A stretch of 25,136 nt of DNA, taken from CAJWPI01 sp964571215 (GTDB lineage: Bacteria > Pseudomonadota > Gammaproteobacteria > Magnimaribacterales > Magnimaribacteraceae). Where the stretch lies: positions 1 through 25,136 of the forward strand of contig CAZMZZ010000021.1 in the NCBI GenBank assembly GCA_964571215.1, written 5' to 3'. Every line of letters starts with the position of its first letter. Position 1 is the first letter of the stretch. Both the position numbers and the translations under genes were made by a program. The notes beneath the pieces were generated by a model. That model had not been told where the DNA came from and did no database searches. It saw nothing but the letters and a program-made list of their open reading frames with translations. Below, piece by piece: positions 8,487 through 16,172 of the stretch.

Positions 8487-9299
8487 ATGGCTGAAAAGAA
8501 ACCAGATTTTATAGATGTCACGTTAGGTAAGATCCCACAGAAAGAAAAAGGGGCTCTAAGTCCAGTTGAATGCAAAACTACTGAAGAAATAAGAAGACAT
8601 CAATTAGAAAGACTAGCAAGCGGCTTCAGGTTATTTGCCCATTTTGGATTTGATGAAGGTCTAGCGGGTCATATAACTTTAAGAGATCCTGAATTCCCTC
8701 ATTATTTTTGGGTAAATCCTTTTGGTGTTCATTTTGAACAAATATGTATTTCAGATTTGCTTCTGGTTAGTAGAGAAGGAGAAGTTGTACAAGGTGATAG
8801 ACCACTTAATACAGCTGCGTTTGCTATCCATTCAGCTTTACATAAAGCTAGACCAGATGTTAATTCTGCTGCCCATTCTCACTCCATGTACGGAAAAACT
8901 TTTTCTACGATGGGTCGACTTATAGAACCAATAACTCAGGACTCATGTGCTTTCTATGAAGACCATACTCTTTTTGATGATTACACTGGAGTAGTTAATG
9001 AAACGTCAGAGGGAGACAGAATAGCAGAAGCTCTTGGAGATAAAAAAGCAGTTATCCTAAAAAATCATGGCCTTCTAACTACAGGAAATACTATAGATGG
9101 AACCCTTTGGTTGTTTCTTTCTATGGAAAGATCTTGTCAATCTCAATTAATGGCAGAAAGTGTTGGTCAAATGGAAAGAATTCCAGATGATGTTGCCAAG
9201 CTTACCAAAACCCAAGTAGGAACTGACATGGCTTTGTGGGCAAGCTACCAACCACTTTATGACTTGATGTTACAAAAAGACGATAGTTTTCTTACCTAA
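8487..9299 (+). CDS. Class II aldolase/adducin-fold protein
   Basis: A 270-aa cytoplasmic protein of the class II aldolase/adducin family, whose members bind a divalent metal through histidines and catalyse aldol cleavage, decarboxylation or related reactions. The zinc-ligand motif AAHSHSMYG (H130, H132) and the third histidine in LKNHGLLTTG (H194) are present, and an adducin-like core spans about residues 35-250. A polar N-terminal extension of about 30 residues precedes the domain. The substrate cannot be assigned: no kinase or sugar pathway gene is adjacent. It has its own promoter, is divergent from fumC and convergent with the DsbA-fold isomerase, and is probably monocistronic. Confidence 0.85.
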   Translation: MAEKKPDFIDVTLGKIPQKEKGALSPVECKTTEEIRRHQLERLASGFRLFAHFGFDEGLAGHITLRDPEFPHYFWVNPFGVHFEQICISDLLLVSREGEVVQGDRPLNTAAFAIHSALHKARPDVNSAAHSHSMYGKTFSTMGRLIEPITQDSCAFYEDHTLFDDYTGVVNETSEGDRIAEALGDKKAVILKNHGLLTTGNTIDGTLWLFLSMERSCQSQLMAESVGQMERIPDDVAKLTKTQVGTDMALWASYQPLYDLMLQKDDSFLT

Positions 9300-9321
9300 G
9301 CTCTTAAATGAAGTTAAGAAT

Positions 9322-9924
9322 CTATTTTGTTAATAACTCCTCAACTTGCCAAAGAGTATCTTTTCCAAAGAATATTTCTTCTCCAACAAAAAAAGTTGGA
9401 ATACCAAAAGTTCCTCTATTTACAGCCTCTTCTGTATTGGATATCAGTTGAGCCTTGATCTCAGGATCTTGCATTTGTTCCATTAATCTGTCCGCATCGA
9501 AGCCAGATTCAATGAAGGCTTCTTTGATTACATCTGGATCGTCCATTTTTTTAGGCTCCTCCCACATGTGCTTAAGAACTTCATCAATGTATTTATCTAA
9601 ATATCCATCTTTTTGAGCTCCAACTGCCCCCCTGATTATTTGAAGTGAAATAACTGGAAAATGTGGGTTCATTTTAAATTTATCTATTCCATGTCTTTCT
9701 TGGAAGCGCTGCATTTCAATTGATTGGTACTCATTTTTATTCATAATTCCAAAAAAAGCTTCCATTGGTGGTTTGTTATTCGTGGCTTTAAAAATTCCCC
9801 CCAAAAGGACTGGAATATAATTAAACTTGGTACCAGTTCTTTCCTCTATGCCTGATACTACTTTGTGACTTAAATAGGCATTCGGACTTGCAAAATCAAA
9901 ATAGAAATCAACTTGTTTGGTCAT
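9322..9924 (-). CDS. DsbA-fold 2-hydroxychromene-2-carboxylate isomerase-like protein
   Basis: A 200-aa member of the thioredoxin-fold family that includes 2-hydroxychromene-2-carboxylate isomerase and kappa-class glutathione transferases. It has FDFASPNAYL near the N terminus, where S13 replaces the redox cysteine of DsbA proteins, and the cis-proline loop GTFGIPTFFVG near the C terminus. No CxxC is present, so it is not a disulfide oxidoreductase. A strong Shine-Dalgarno (AAAGGAG, six bases before ATG) shows an efficiently translated gene. It follows the carboxylesterase gene by 16 bases and is the last gene of the leftward acyl-CoA/ester operon. An isomerase or glutathione-dependent role in aromatic or xenobiotic breakdown is a family-based guess. 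Confidence 0.85.
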   Translation of the reverse strand: MTKQVDFYFDFASPNAYLSHKVVSGIEERTGTKFNYIPVLLGGIFKATNNKPPMEAFFGIMNKNEYQSIEMQRFQERHGIDKFKMNPHFPVISLQIIRGAVGAQKDGYLDKYIDEVLKHMWEEPKKMDDPDVIKEAFIESGFDADRLMEQMQDPEIKAQLISNTEEAVNRGTFGIPTFFVGEEIFFGKDTLWQVEELLTK

Positions 9925-9940
9925 TTATTGCTCCTTTTAT

Positions 9941-11854
9941 TTATTCTTCTTCTCGCATTATTCTAGAATCCATATTCTCAAATTCTTCTACAAATAGAGA
10001 ATAATCTAAATTCATACAAGTTCCTTCAGCAAAATCATTAAACACTTCTTCAGAAAACCCACTTCCATCAGAATAAGAAATTCCGAATAGCGTTTCACAT
10101 TTATCTTGCATGTTGAGTCTATCGTCATTTAGTAATTTAGAAAGAATATTTTCTCCAGTATATTCATCTTTTGACATAAAAATTCCTTTATCATTTTCTG
10201 AATCAAAGACTATATATTTCTCTGCATTGCCTAATGACCAGGATTTCCATTCGGGTAAATCCTGTTTCCTTCCTTTTCCTGGATTACCTGTATAAGCGAA
10301 TTCACCCCAATAAGACATGATTTGTCCAGAAAGTTTTTTAGCAGCTGGAAAAGCATCTTTCCCTACAATGAAGGTTCGAACAATATTGTTATCCAGAGCA
10401 CCTCCCATAACAAATATAATTTCGAGAGCATGAGCAGCACCATATAGCTTAGAGTAATCCATTCCATTAAAGAGAGGCAGTTCATCCCAATCAAACCTGT
10501 AAACGAAAGTTGATTTATGACCTGATTCAACTAATTTCCTTGCAGGAGTATCAGCTGCTCTTCTTTTCCAATCAGCTGAGCCATAGTAGCTAACAGCATC
10601 ATAATATTCTGGTTCTTTTATTAAAACGGGCATATTCCCTATAAAAGAAAATATACCTGAAGCTTCTTCCCAATCTACGAATCTAGGATTCAAGGCATTA
10701 AAGAATTTACTTTCATCCCTATTGGTTCCAAAGATCACTGGTACTCTTTCTAAAGAAGGATTTTCGAATACCTCATAGATACCGTCTTTTGGTATAACGT
10801 GTCCGTCAGGAAAGACTCTTGTCATTCCAGATCTTTTAGGTGAAGCTTCTCTGTATGCGCTTAATAAAGATTGTGGAGTCTGTTCTCTTAAGAAAGATCT
10901 GATCTCTTCACTCTGCATATCTTGTTGAATTACTCTGGCCAATTCTAAATCTGGTGCTCTATTTCTTGAAAGAAGGATTTGATTAATAACCTCTTTAGAG
11001 CTAACTGTACCTGCTATTCCATCTCCTACGAGATAATTTTCAGCATCTTGTATAGATGAATGCGAAACAAGTCCGCTTTGAACTATAGCCTTATGAAATA
11101 GACCTTGAGCTAAAGGTGAAGAGAATATTGCAGCGGTATTATGACCTCCTGCTGATTCTCCAAATACAGTTACATTATTTGGGTCTCCTCCAAAATTTGA
11201 TATATTTTTCTTTATCCATCGAAGGGCCATGATTGAGTCGAGTGTCCCATAATTCCCTGATAGATCTTCTTTTGTTGAACTTTCTTCAGTCAATGCGGGA
11301 TGTCTAAACCAACCAAGAGGACCCATTCTATATTGTATGGTTACAACGATAACTTGTTGGCTAGAAACCAATAGACTTGGATCGTAAGTATCAGCTGCTC
11401 CGATGACATTACCTCCTCCATGAATCCACATCATAACTGGAAGCTTTGTATCAAGCGAAGACACCTCTGAGCTTTTGAACCTAGGAGTCCAGATGTTTAA
11501 ATACAAACAGTCTTCAGAACCTATCCACGGTTCTTTAGTATCTTGCCTTAAAGAGGAAGGTTGAAAACAAGCTTCTTTAAATTCTAGAGCTTTAAGTACT
11601 CCTTGCCACTTCTTAGCTTCCCTAGGGGCTTTCCACCTCAGCTCTCCAACTGGAGGCTGAGCAAAAGGCACTCCCTTCCATGAAAAGGTCTTATTTTCGT
11701 CTTTATACCCTACTACTTCTCCTTGTTCAGTTTGCCTCAGAGATTCCTTAGCAACATTTTTTGAACAACCAAGGGAAACCAGTAGAGCCAAAAAGATAAA
11801 AATCTTTAGAACTAGAATTTTATAATCACTCTGAAATGTGGTTCTACTAATCAT
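9941..11854 (-). CDS. Type B carboxylesterase, probable lipoprotein
   Basis: A 637-aa carboxylesterase of the cholinesterase-like family. The catalytic triad is readable as S234 in FGESAGGHN, E381 in GTNRDESKF and H475 in GAAHALEII. The oxyanion motif HGGGN is at 145-149 and the family signature EDCLYLN at 114-120. The N terminus has a basic stretch, a hydrophobic core (about 12-29) and C30 in LVSLGC, a degenerate lipobox, so it is likely exported and perhaps lipid-anchored to act on extracellular or periplasmic esters. A long C-terminal tail (about 560-637) is acidic and unlike the core. It starts three bases after the carboxyltransferase stop. The pairing of a surface esterase with acyl-CoA enzymes suggests ester uptake and use, which is inference. 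Confidence 0.9.
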   Translation of the reverse strand: MISRTTFQSDYKILVLKIFIFLALLVSLGCSKNVAKESLRQTEQGEVVGYKDENKTFSWKGVPFAQPPVGELRWKAPREAKKWQGVLKALEFKEACFQPSSLRQDTKEPWIGSEDCLYLNIWTPRFKSSEVSSLDTKLPVMMWIHGGGNVIGAADTYDPSLLVSSQQVIVVTIQYRMGPLGWFRHPALTEESSTKEDLSGNYGTLDSIMALRWIKKNISNFGGDPNNVTVFGESAGGHNTAAIFSSPLAQGLFHKAIVQSGLVSHSSIQDAENYLVGDGIAGTVSSKEVINQILLSRNRAPDLELARVIQQDMQSEEIRSFLREQTPQSLLSAYREASPKRSGMTRVFPDGHVIPKDGIYEVFENPSLERVPVIFGTNRDESKFFNALNPRFVDWEEASGIFSFIGNMPVLIKEPEYYDAVSYYGSADWKRRAADTPARKLVESGHKSTFVYRFDWDELPLFNGMDYSKLYGAAHALEIIFVMGGALDNNIVRTFIVGKDAFPAAKKLSGQIMSYWGEFAYTGNPGKGRKQDLPEWKSWSLGNAEKYIVFDSENDKGIFMSKDEYTGENILSKLLNDDRLNMQDKCETLFGISYSDGSGFSEEVFNDFAEGTCMNLDYSLFVEEFENMDSRIMREEE

Positions 11855-11857
11855 TGC

Positions 11858-13417
11858 CTAGGGTCTTATCGTCCTTTTCTTGATTCCTAGATCTTGATGT
11901 AAATTCTTATAAACACTATCTACCCAATCACAAAGTAATGGCCTAGTGTCTCTAGGATCTATTATTTCTTCTATTCCGAACATCTCTGCAGTTCTGTATG
12001 GAGATCTTACCTTATCAAGGGATTGTTCTATCTCTTTTTGCCTTGCCTTTGGATCACTGCTTGATTCTATATCTCTTTTATAGGCTGCCATCACACCTCC
12101 TTCTATAGGGAGGGAACCCCAATCACCAGAAGGCCAAGCGTATCTAAGATTAAGAGAGTCTGAATTACCATGCCCTCCTCCTGCAACTCCAAAAACTCTT
12201 CTTACTATAATAGAAACCCAGGGTATAGATGCTTGCCATACAGCATAGAGAGCTCTTACCCCATATCTAATTACCCCTGATTCCTCAGCTTGTAGACCTA
12301 TGAGGAAACCAGGATTATCAACAAAATTAACAACAGGTATATTAAAAGTATCGCAAACATCTATAAATCTTGTCATCTTTTCAGAAGCTTGGGCTGTAAC
12401 TGCTCCTCCATCAAAATTACAGTCGTTCGCTAATATTCCTACTGAATAACCTGATAATCTAGCCAGCCCAGTTACTAAAGACTTGCCATGACCCGACCCT
12501 ATTTCAAAAAAACTTTCCTTGTCTAAAACCAAATCCAATATATCTCTAATTTCATACGGGGCCTTTCTGTCTTTGGGAATTATTGACAGAAGATTTTCTT
12601 CTTTTCTGTCTGTTGGATCTTTACTTTCTTTTCTAGGAGGAGATTCCCATACATTAGAAGGAAGAAACGACAAAAATTCTTGAATTTGATTAAAAGCATC
12701 TTCTTCACTTGATGCTTCATTATCTACAACCCCAGAAGTTGAAGTATGAATCTTACTACCCCCAAGCTCTTCTCTCTCCATCTTTAAACCAAATGCTCTC
12801 TCTACAACAGGAGGACCTGCCACAAACATCTGACTGCTTTCTTTCACCATAATAGAGAAATGTGAAGCAACAACTCTTGCTGATCCTAAACCTGCTACGG
12901 AACCCATACAGGCTCCAACAACAGGAACCATACTTAATAACCTAACAATATTTTGCCAACCGGGAAGTCCTGGAACATAAGTAGCTCCCATAGTTTCTAG
13001 TGTTTTTACACTTCCTCCGCCTCCACTACCATCAACTAAATTTACTAAGGGTATTTTTAAATGTTCTGCTAATTTCAGACTATAAAGAAATTTATTTCCT
13101 ATTCTAGCATCGGCAGCTCCTCCTCTTACCGTAAAATCATCTCCTGCAACTACTACCTTTTTTCCTTCTATAGTTCCTCTTCCAAAAATAAAGTTTGAAG
13201 GAATAAAATCTTTTATATTTCCTTCTTCATCATAAGAAACCTTTCCTGTTATTTCTCCTGTTTCGTGAAAAGAATCTTCATCTAGAAGCAAATCTATCCT
13301 TTCCCTTACTGTTAATCTTCCTTGAGTGTAGTGCTTTGCTATTCTTTCTATGCCTCCCATTTCCTTTGCATAGTCAGATCTTTTTTTCTTCTCTTCTAGG
13401 TCTTCTTCCCAAGTCAT
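11858..13417 (-). CDS. Acyl-CoA carboxylase, carboxyltransferase (beta) subunit
   Basis: A 519-aa carboxyltransferase of the PccB/MccB/AccD5 type that moves CO2 from carboxybiotin to an acyl-CoA. Both crotonase-like halves are present: an N-terminal half (about 20-255) with GRLTVRERIDLLLD, GGAADARIGNK and the glycine-rich loop DGSGGGGS, and a C-terminal half (about 285-510) with GGAVTAQASEKMTRFIDVCD, NFVDNPGFLIG and VFGVAGGGHG. No biotin carboxylase or biotin carrier gene lies nearby, so its partner must be elsewhere or the enzyme is decoupled from the usual operon. The substrate (propionyl, methylcrotonyl, geranyl or other) cannot be fixed. It is divergent from the acyl-CoA dehydrogenase across a 94-base promoter region and heads the esterase-isomerase operon. 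Confidence 0.92.
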   Translation of the reverse strand: MTWEEDLEEKKKRSDYAKEMGGIERIAKHYTQGRLTVRERIDLLLDEDSFHETGEITGKVSYDEEGNIKDFIPSNFIFGRGTIEGKKVVVAGDDFTVRGGAADARIGNKFLYSLKLAEHLKIPLVNLVDGSGGGGSVKTLETMGATYVPGLPGWQNIVRLLSMVPVVGACMGSVAGLGSARVVASHFSIMVKESSQMFVAGPPVVERAFGLKMEREELGGSKIHTSTSGVVDNEASSEEDAFNQIQEFLSFLPSNVWESPPRKESKDPTDRKEENLLSIIPKDRKAPYEIRDILDLVLDKESFFEIGSGHGKSLVTGLARLSGYSVGILANDCNFDGGAVTAQASEKMTRFIDVCDTFNIPVVNFVDNPGFLIGLQAEESGVIRYGVRALYAVWQASIPWVSIIVRRVFGVAGGGHGNSDSLNLRYAWPSGDWGSLPIEGGVMAAYKRDIESSSDPKARQKEIEQSLDKVRSPYRTAEMFGIEEIIDPRDTRPLLCDWVDSVYKNLHQDLGIKKRTIRP

Positions 13418-13438
13418 AATTATCTCTTTCTGAAATTG

Positions 13439-13467
13439 ATAATATTCTTACTCACAAAAGCTTGCAA
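13439..13467 (-). promoter_or_regulatory. Promoter of the carboxyltransferase-esterase-isomerase operon
   Basis: On the minus strand, TTGCAA at 13467-13462 (four of six -35 bases) is followed after exactly 17 bases by TATTAT at 13444-13439 (five of six -10 bases). The predicted start lies about 15 bases before the ATG at 13417. The -35 is palindromic and is shared with the divergent promoter. Confidence 0.5.
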
Positions 13468-13490
13468 GGTTTATGCATCTTACGTAAATT
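13462..13490 (+). promoter_or_regulatory. Promoter of the acyl-CoA dehydrogenase gene
   Basis: The same palindromic TTGCAA (13462-13467), read on the plus strand, is followed after exactly 17 bases by TAAATT (13485-13490, four of six -10 bases). It gives a start near 13497, just upstream of the Shine-Dalgarno GGAGG at 13502-13506. The -10 is weak, so the call rests largely on the spacing and on the symmetry with the divergent promoter. Confidence 0.4.
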
Positions 13491-13511
13491 AAGTAAAAAT
13501 TGGAGGAAAAA

Positions 13512-14729
13512 ATGCAAATTGCACCTATACCCACACTTTCTGAAGAAATTAATGATATTAGGCTAAGAACAGCTGACATTGTTGCGAATAGGATAATTCC
13601 TAATGAAGGAGATATCTATGCAGGAGGAGATAAATCAGCAAAGCTAAGAAAGGAAATAAGGAAGGAAGTGAAGAAGCAAGGTCTTTGGGCTCCTCACTTA
13701 CCAGAGGAATATGGAGGGATGGGTAATGGTTTTCTCACTCACGCTTATATGAATGAAATTTTGGCCTGGTCTCCTCTTGGAAATAGATTATTTGGTGTAA
13801 TAGCCCCAAATTCTGGCAATCAAAAGATTTTAGTTAAATACGGTACAGAAGAACAAAAGAAAAAGTGGCTTATTCCTCTAATTAATCAAGAAATGGAATC
13901 AGGGTTTTCTATGACCGAACCTGATGTTCCTGGTTCTGATCCTAGATCTCTGCAAACAAGTGCTGTTAAAGATGGAGATGAATGGGTTATAAATGGGCAT
14001 AAAATCATGACATCAAATGGAAGAAGAGCTGACTTCTTGGTAGTAATGTGCAGAACTGAAAGTGATGAAGACTCAGGAAATGCCAATTTAAAGATGACTC
14101 AGATTATAGTTCCAACTGATACTCCTGGGGTAGAAAGAATCAGATCTGTTCCCATTTGGGGTCACACAGGTGGAGATCATATGGAAATAAAATACAAAGA
14201 TGTCAGAGTACCACTGGAAAATGCTTTAGGTGCGAGGGGTTCTGGACATCAAGCAGCTCAAGACAGACTTGGAGCGGGAAGGGTCTATCACTGTATGAAT
14301 ACTATTGGTCAAATGTGGAGAGCTTTTGACATTATGGTTAGGTATTCTACTGAAAGAGAAGTTCATGGAGGTAAATTAGAAACGAAGCAATTTATACAAG
14401 GGTTTATTGCAGATTCATATATCGACATACAGGCTGCGAGACTTATGACTATTCATTGCGCAGAGATTATGGATAAAGAAGGCGATTCAAGAGTTGATAT
14501 TTCTGCAATTAAAGTTTTTGTTCCTGAAGCAGGGAGTAGGGTAGTAGATAGAGCAATACAAATACATGGCTGGAGGGGTGTATCTAGTGATCTACCTTTG
14601 GCTGGGATGTTCCAAGGATTTAGAACTTTAAGGTTAGCTGATGGCCCTGATGAAGTACACAGAATATTGATAGCTAAGCAAATATTAAAGAAATATCATG
14701 ATGGTCTTTCTTGGGATTTTGGAGTCTAA
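13512..14729 (+). CDS. Acyl-CoA dehydrogenase, ACAD10/11-like
   Basis: An FAD-dependent acyl-CoA dehydrogenase of 405 aa that would introduce the alpha-beta double bond in an acyl-CoA, passing electrons to electron transfer flavoprotein. The helical N-terminal domain contains WAPHLPEEYGGMGNG. The middle beta domain carries the FAD/substrate motif GFSMTEPDVPGSDP. The C-terminal domain has IHGWRGVSSDLPLAGMF and a closing RLADGPDEVHR, the pattern of the ACAD10/11-like subgroup. I choose the ATG at 13512: a perfect GGAGG (13502-13506) lies five bases upstream, and the TTG that would extend the frame overlaps that Shine-Dalgarno. Its stop overlaps the stop of the oppositely oriented thioesterase gene. 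Chain-length preference cannot be read. Confidence 0.93.
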   Translation: MQIAPIPTLSEEINDIRLRTADIVANRIIPNEGDIYAGGDKSAKLRKEIRKEVKKQGLWAPHLPEEYGGMGNGFLTHAYMNEILAWSPLGNRLFGVIAPNSGNQKILVKYGTEEQKKKWLIPLINQEMESGFSMTEPDVPGSDPRSLQTSAVKDGDEWVINGHKIMTSNGRRADFLVVMCRTESDEDSGNANLKMTQIIVPTDTPGVERIRSVPIWGHTGGDHMEIKYKDVRVPLENALGARGSGHQAAQDRLGAGRVYHCMNTIGQMWRAFDIMVRYSTEREVHGGKLETKQFIQGFIADSYIDIQAARLMTIHCAEIMDKEGDSRVDISAIKVFVPEAGSRVVDRAIQIHGWRGVSSDLPLAGMFQGFRTLRLADGPDEVHRILIAKQILKKYHDGLSWDFGV

Positions 14730-15148
14730 CTTTTTTCCATAGGTATCAACTTGACTGTTGAAGTGGCTGTTGCCACTAAGGAATCTCCTTGAAATAAATC
14801 GCTAGCTAAGAAACCCGTACTTCTTCCTAACTTAATTATTCTTGAGATGCTGAGAAGTTTCCCTGGACCTGCTGATTTTAAGAAACTTACATTAATATCT
14901 AATGTAATTGGATTTATCTTAAAGTCCAATAATCCTATGACTAGATGAGCCATGGGTGCATCTAACATTACCGTTATAAAACCTCCCTGAATAATCCTAC
15001 CCCCAGAGTGGCAAAATTTTTTTTCCACATTAAATTGCATTTTTAATTCCGGCGGAGAAGAATTAAAGTCTTTAACCTTTCCTCCAAGAACTGATAAAAA
15101 ATCTGCTTTTCTAGATCTAAGTAATTCTAAAATATCCTTATCAGACAT
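14726..15148 (-). CDS. PaaI-family hotdog thioesterase
   Basis: A 140-aa single hotdog domain of the PaaI/DUF4442-like thioesterase group, expected to hydrolyse an acyl- or aryl-CoA. The central helix region reads HSGGRIIQGGFITVMLDAP, with the family's paired glycines and the catalytic acid D63. The C-terminal strands (VSFLKSAGPGKL, VATATSTVKLI) fit the fold. It follows the SDR gene by 12 bases and is very likely co-transcribed with it, so both fall under the structured leader at 15952-16165. Its stop codon overlaps by four bases the stop of the convergent acyl-CoA dehydrogenase gene. Confidence 0.88.
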   Translation of the reverse strand: MSDKDILELLRSRKADFLSVLGGKVKDFNSSPPELKMQFNVEKKFCHSGGRIIQGGFITVMLDAPMAHLVIGLLDFKINPITLDINVSFLKSAGPGKLLSISRIIKLGRSTGFLASDLFQGDSLVATATSTVKLIPMEKS

Positions 15149-15160
15149 GGGTCTCTTTTA

Positions 15161-15940
15161 TTAAATACTATAACCTCCATCAACTGCTATAAGTTGACCT
15201 GTAATATAGGCTGATTCCTTTGCAGCTAAAAAAACAACAAGATCGGCAACCTCTTCTGGTTTACCAAAACGTTTAATAGCTAAATTTTGTAGCACTGCCT
15301 TTTCCCAATCCTCATCAAAGAAACTATTTTCTTCAGCTTTTAATCTTAGAAAAATACCCGTCTCTATTATTCCTAAAGCTATACTGTTTGCTCTTATGTT
15401 ATGGATGCCTTCTTCTTTAGCAATACCCTTTATAAGTGATTCGATAGCTGCTTTAGGAGCAACCGATAAAACATCCCCAGGAGGATACCTTAGTAGACCA
15501 GCTGAACTAATAAAGATATAGGACCCTCCTTTTTTTCTTAATTGTTTCAAAGAAGAAGAAACTAAATTAAAGAAACCATGTACATCTGAATCTATAACTT
15601 CTTTCCAGGTTTGTACATCTATGTCAGAAATCATTTCTTGTGGAATGTCGAAACCAGCAGAATTGATAATTGTATGAATAGAAGAATTTTCTGCAGTAAG
15701 GGTATCTACTAATTTAGTTATATCTTTAGAATTACGAATATCCAGTTGATAAGCTTTACATACTTCTTCTTTAGTATTCAAAGTATGGCACAAGCTTTCA
15801 GCAGTTTCTTTATTCTTAAAATAAGTAATAGCAACTTTACTTCCTGCCTTTACTAACCTTGTTGCTATCATCGAACCTATACCACCACTGCCTCCAATAA
15901 CTAAAGCTATACCATTAGAAAAGGTTAAAGAAAAACTCAT
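15161..15940 (-). CDS. Short-chain dehydrogenase/reductase lacking the usual catalytic tyrosine
   Basis: A 259-aa Rossmann-fold oxidoreductase similar to FabG-type 3-oxoacyl reductases. It has the dinucleotide loop GGSGGIG (16-22), an NSAG variant of NNAG at 93-96, the catalytic-type serines in FISSAG (S145/S146), and the C-terminal RFGKPEEVADLVVFLAA and ITGQLIAVDGGYS typical of FabG relatives. The expected YxxxK reads SVAPK: K163 is kept, but the tyrosine position (159) is serine, and no tyrosine sits at the FabI/FabL spacing (position 156 is aspartate). The codon is TCG, two changes from a tyrosine codon, within an otherwise intact frame. It may be a non-canonical reductase, an enzyme with other chemistry, or a binding protein. 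It is the first gene after the structured RNA region. Confidence 0.85.
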   Translation of the reverse strand: MSFSLTFSNGIALVIGGSGGIGSMIATRLVKAGSKVAITYFKNKETAESLCHTLNTKEEVCKAYQLDIRNSKDITKLVDTLTAENSSIHTIINSAGFDIPQEMISDIDVQTWKEVIDSDVHGFFNLVSSSLKQLRKKGGSYIFISSAGLLRYPPGDVLSVAPKAAIESLIKGIAKEEGIHNIRANSIALGIIETGIFLRLKAEENSFFDEDWEKAVLQNLAIKRFGKPEEVADLVVFLAAKESAYITGQLIAVDGGYSI

Positions 15941-15951
15941 GTTGATATTTT

Positions 15952-15979
15952 GACCTTAGAAAGAATATTTAACAAGGTC
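15952..15979 (-). promoter_or_regulatory. Hairpin covering the possible ribosome site of the SDR gene
   Basis: On the minus strand GACCTT (15979-15974) can pair with AAGGTC (15957-15952) across a 16-base AT-rich loop. The AAGG in the second arm is the only Shine-Dalgarno-like sequence before the SDR start, though at 13 bases it is rather far from the ATG. The first base of this stem also belongs to the preceding long stem-loop (15979-16040), so the two could compete by one pair. A control role is inference. Confidence 0.3.
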
Positions 15980-16165
15980 TTTGGTGGCAGACGAAACTTT
16001 ATAGCGCCCAACCAATTAAAAAAAGTTTCATCTACCAAAGAAAAGCAGGGCGGGGAAGAAAAAAGCTTTTTCAGCTAAAAAGGTGATTACCACACCCTGC
16101 TTAATAATCAGAGGATTTACCTTGGAGAGGTTTTTCTGGGGAGAAATTTGGAATCCCCTGATATC
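15979..16165 (-). ncRNA. Candidate structured RNA or 5' leader with three long stem-loops
   Basis: Reading leftwards from a predicted start near 16165, three stem-loops follow one another. Stem 1 pairs 16152-16162 with 16107-16117 (11 pairs). Stem 2 pairs 16090-16101 with 16044-16055 (12 positions, one mismatch), with an inner CTTTTT/AAAAAG hairpin at 16066-16082. Stem 3 pairs 16022-16040 with 15979-16000 (19 pairs, one three-base bulge). Each outer stem holds one G-U pair on this strand that becomes an A-C clash on the other strand, which supports minus-strand transcription. I could not match tmRNA, RNase P RNA, SRP RNA or the closed-stem form of 6S RNA. It may be an independent small RNA or the roughly 225-base leader of the SDR-thioesterase pair, since no convincing terminator follows stem 3; stem 2 is followed by TTTTCTTT, which could be a partial terminator. 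Confidence 0.55.
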
Positions 16166-16172
16166 ATTTTAA

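Noticed and set aside
13500..13511. TTG start giving four extra residues on the acyl-CoA dehydrogenase
   Set aside because: The TTG overlaps the Shine-Dalgarno GGAGG that serves the ATG at 13512, so the extension is not translated.
15985..16006. TATAAA on the minus strand inside the third stem-loop as the SDR promoter
   Set aside because: No -35-like hexamer is present at 16-18 bases upstream, and the site lies at the stem-loop border; the extended -10 at 16173 is much better.
15979..16165. tmRNA, RNase P RNA, SRP RNA or 6S RNA in the non-coding gap
   Set aside because: I looked for the tRNA-like ends of tmRNA, the RNase P P4 sequence, the SRP GGAAG/AGCA loop and a closing 5'-3' stem as in 6S. 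None was seen; the fold is three separate stem-loops.
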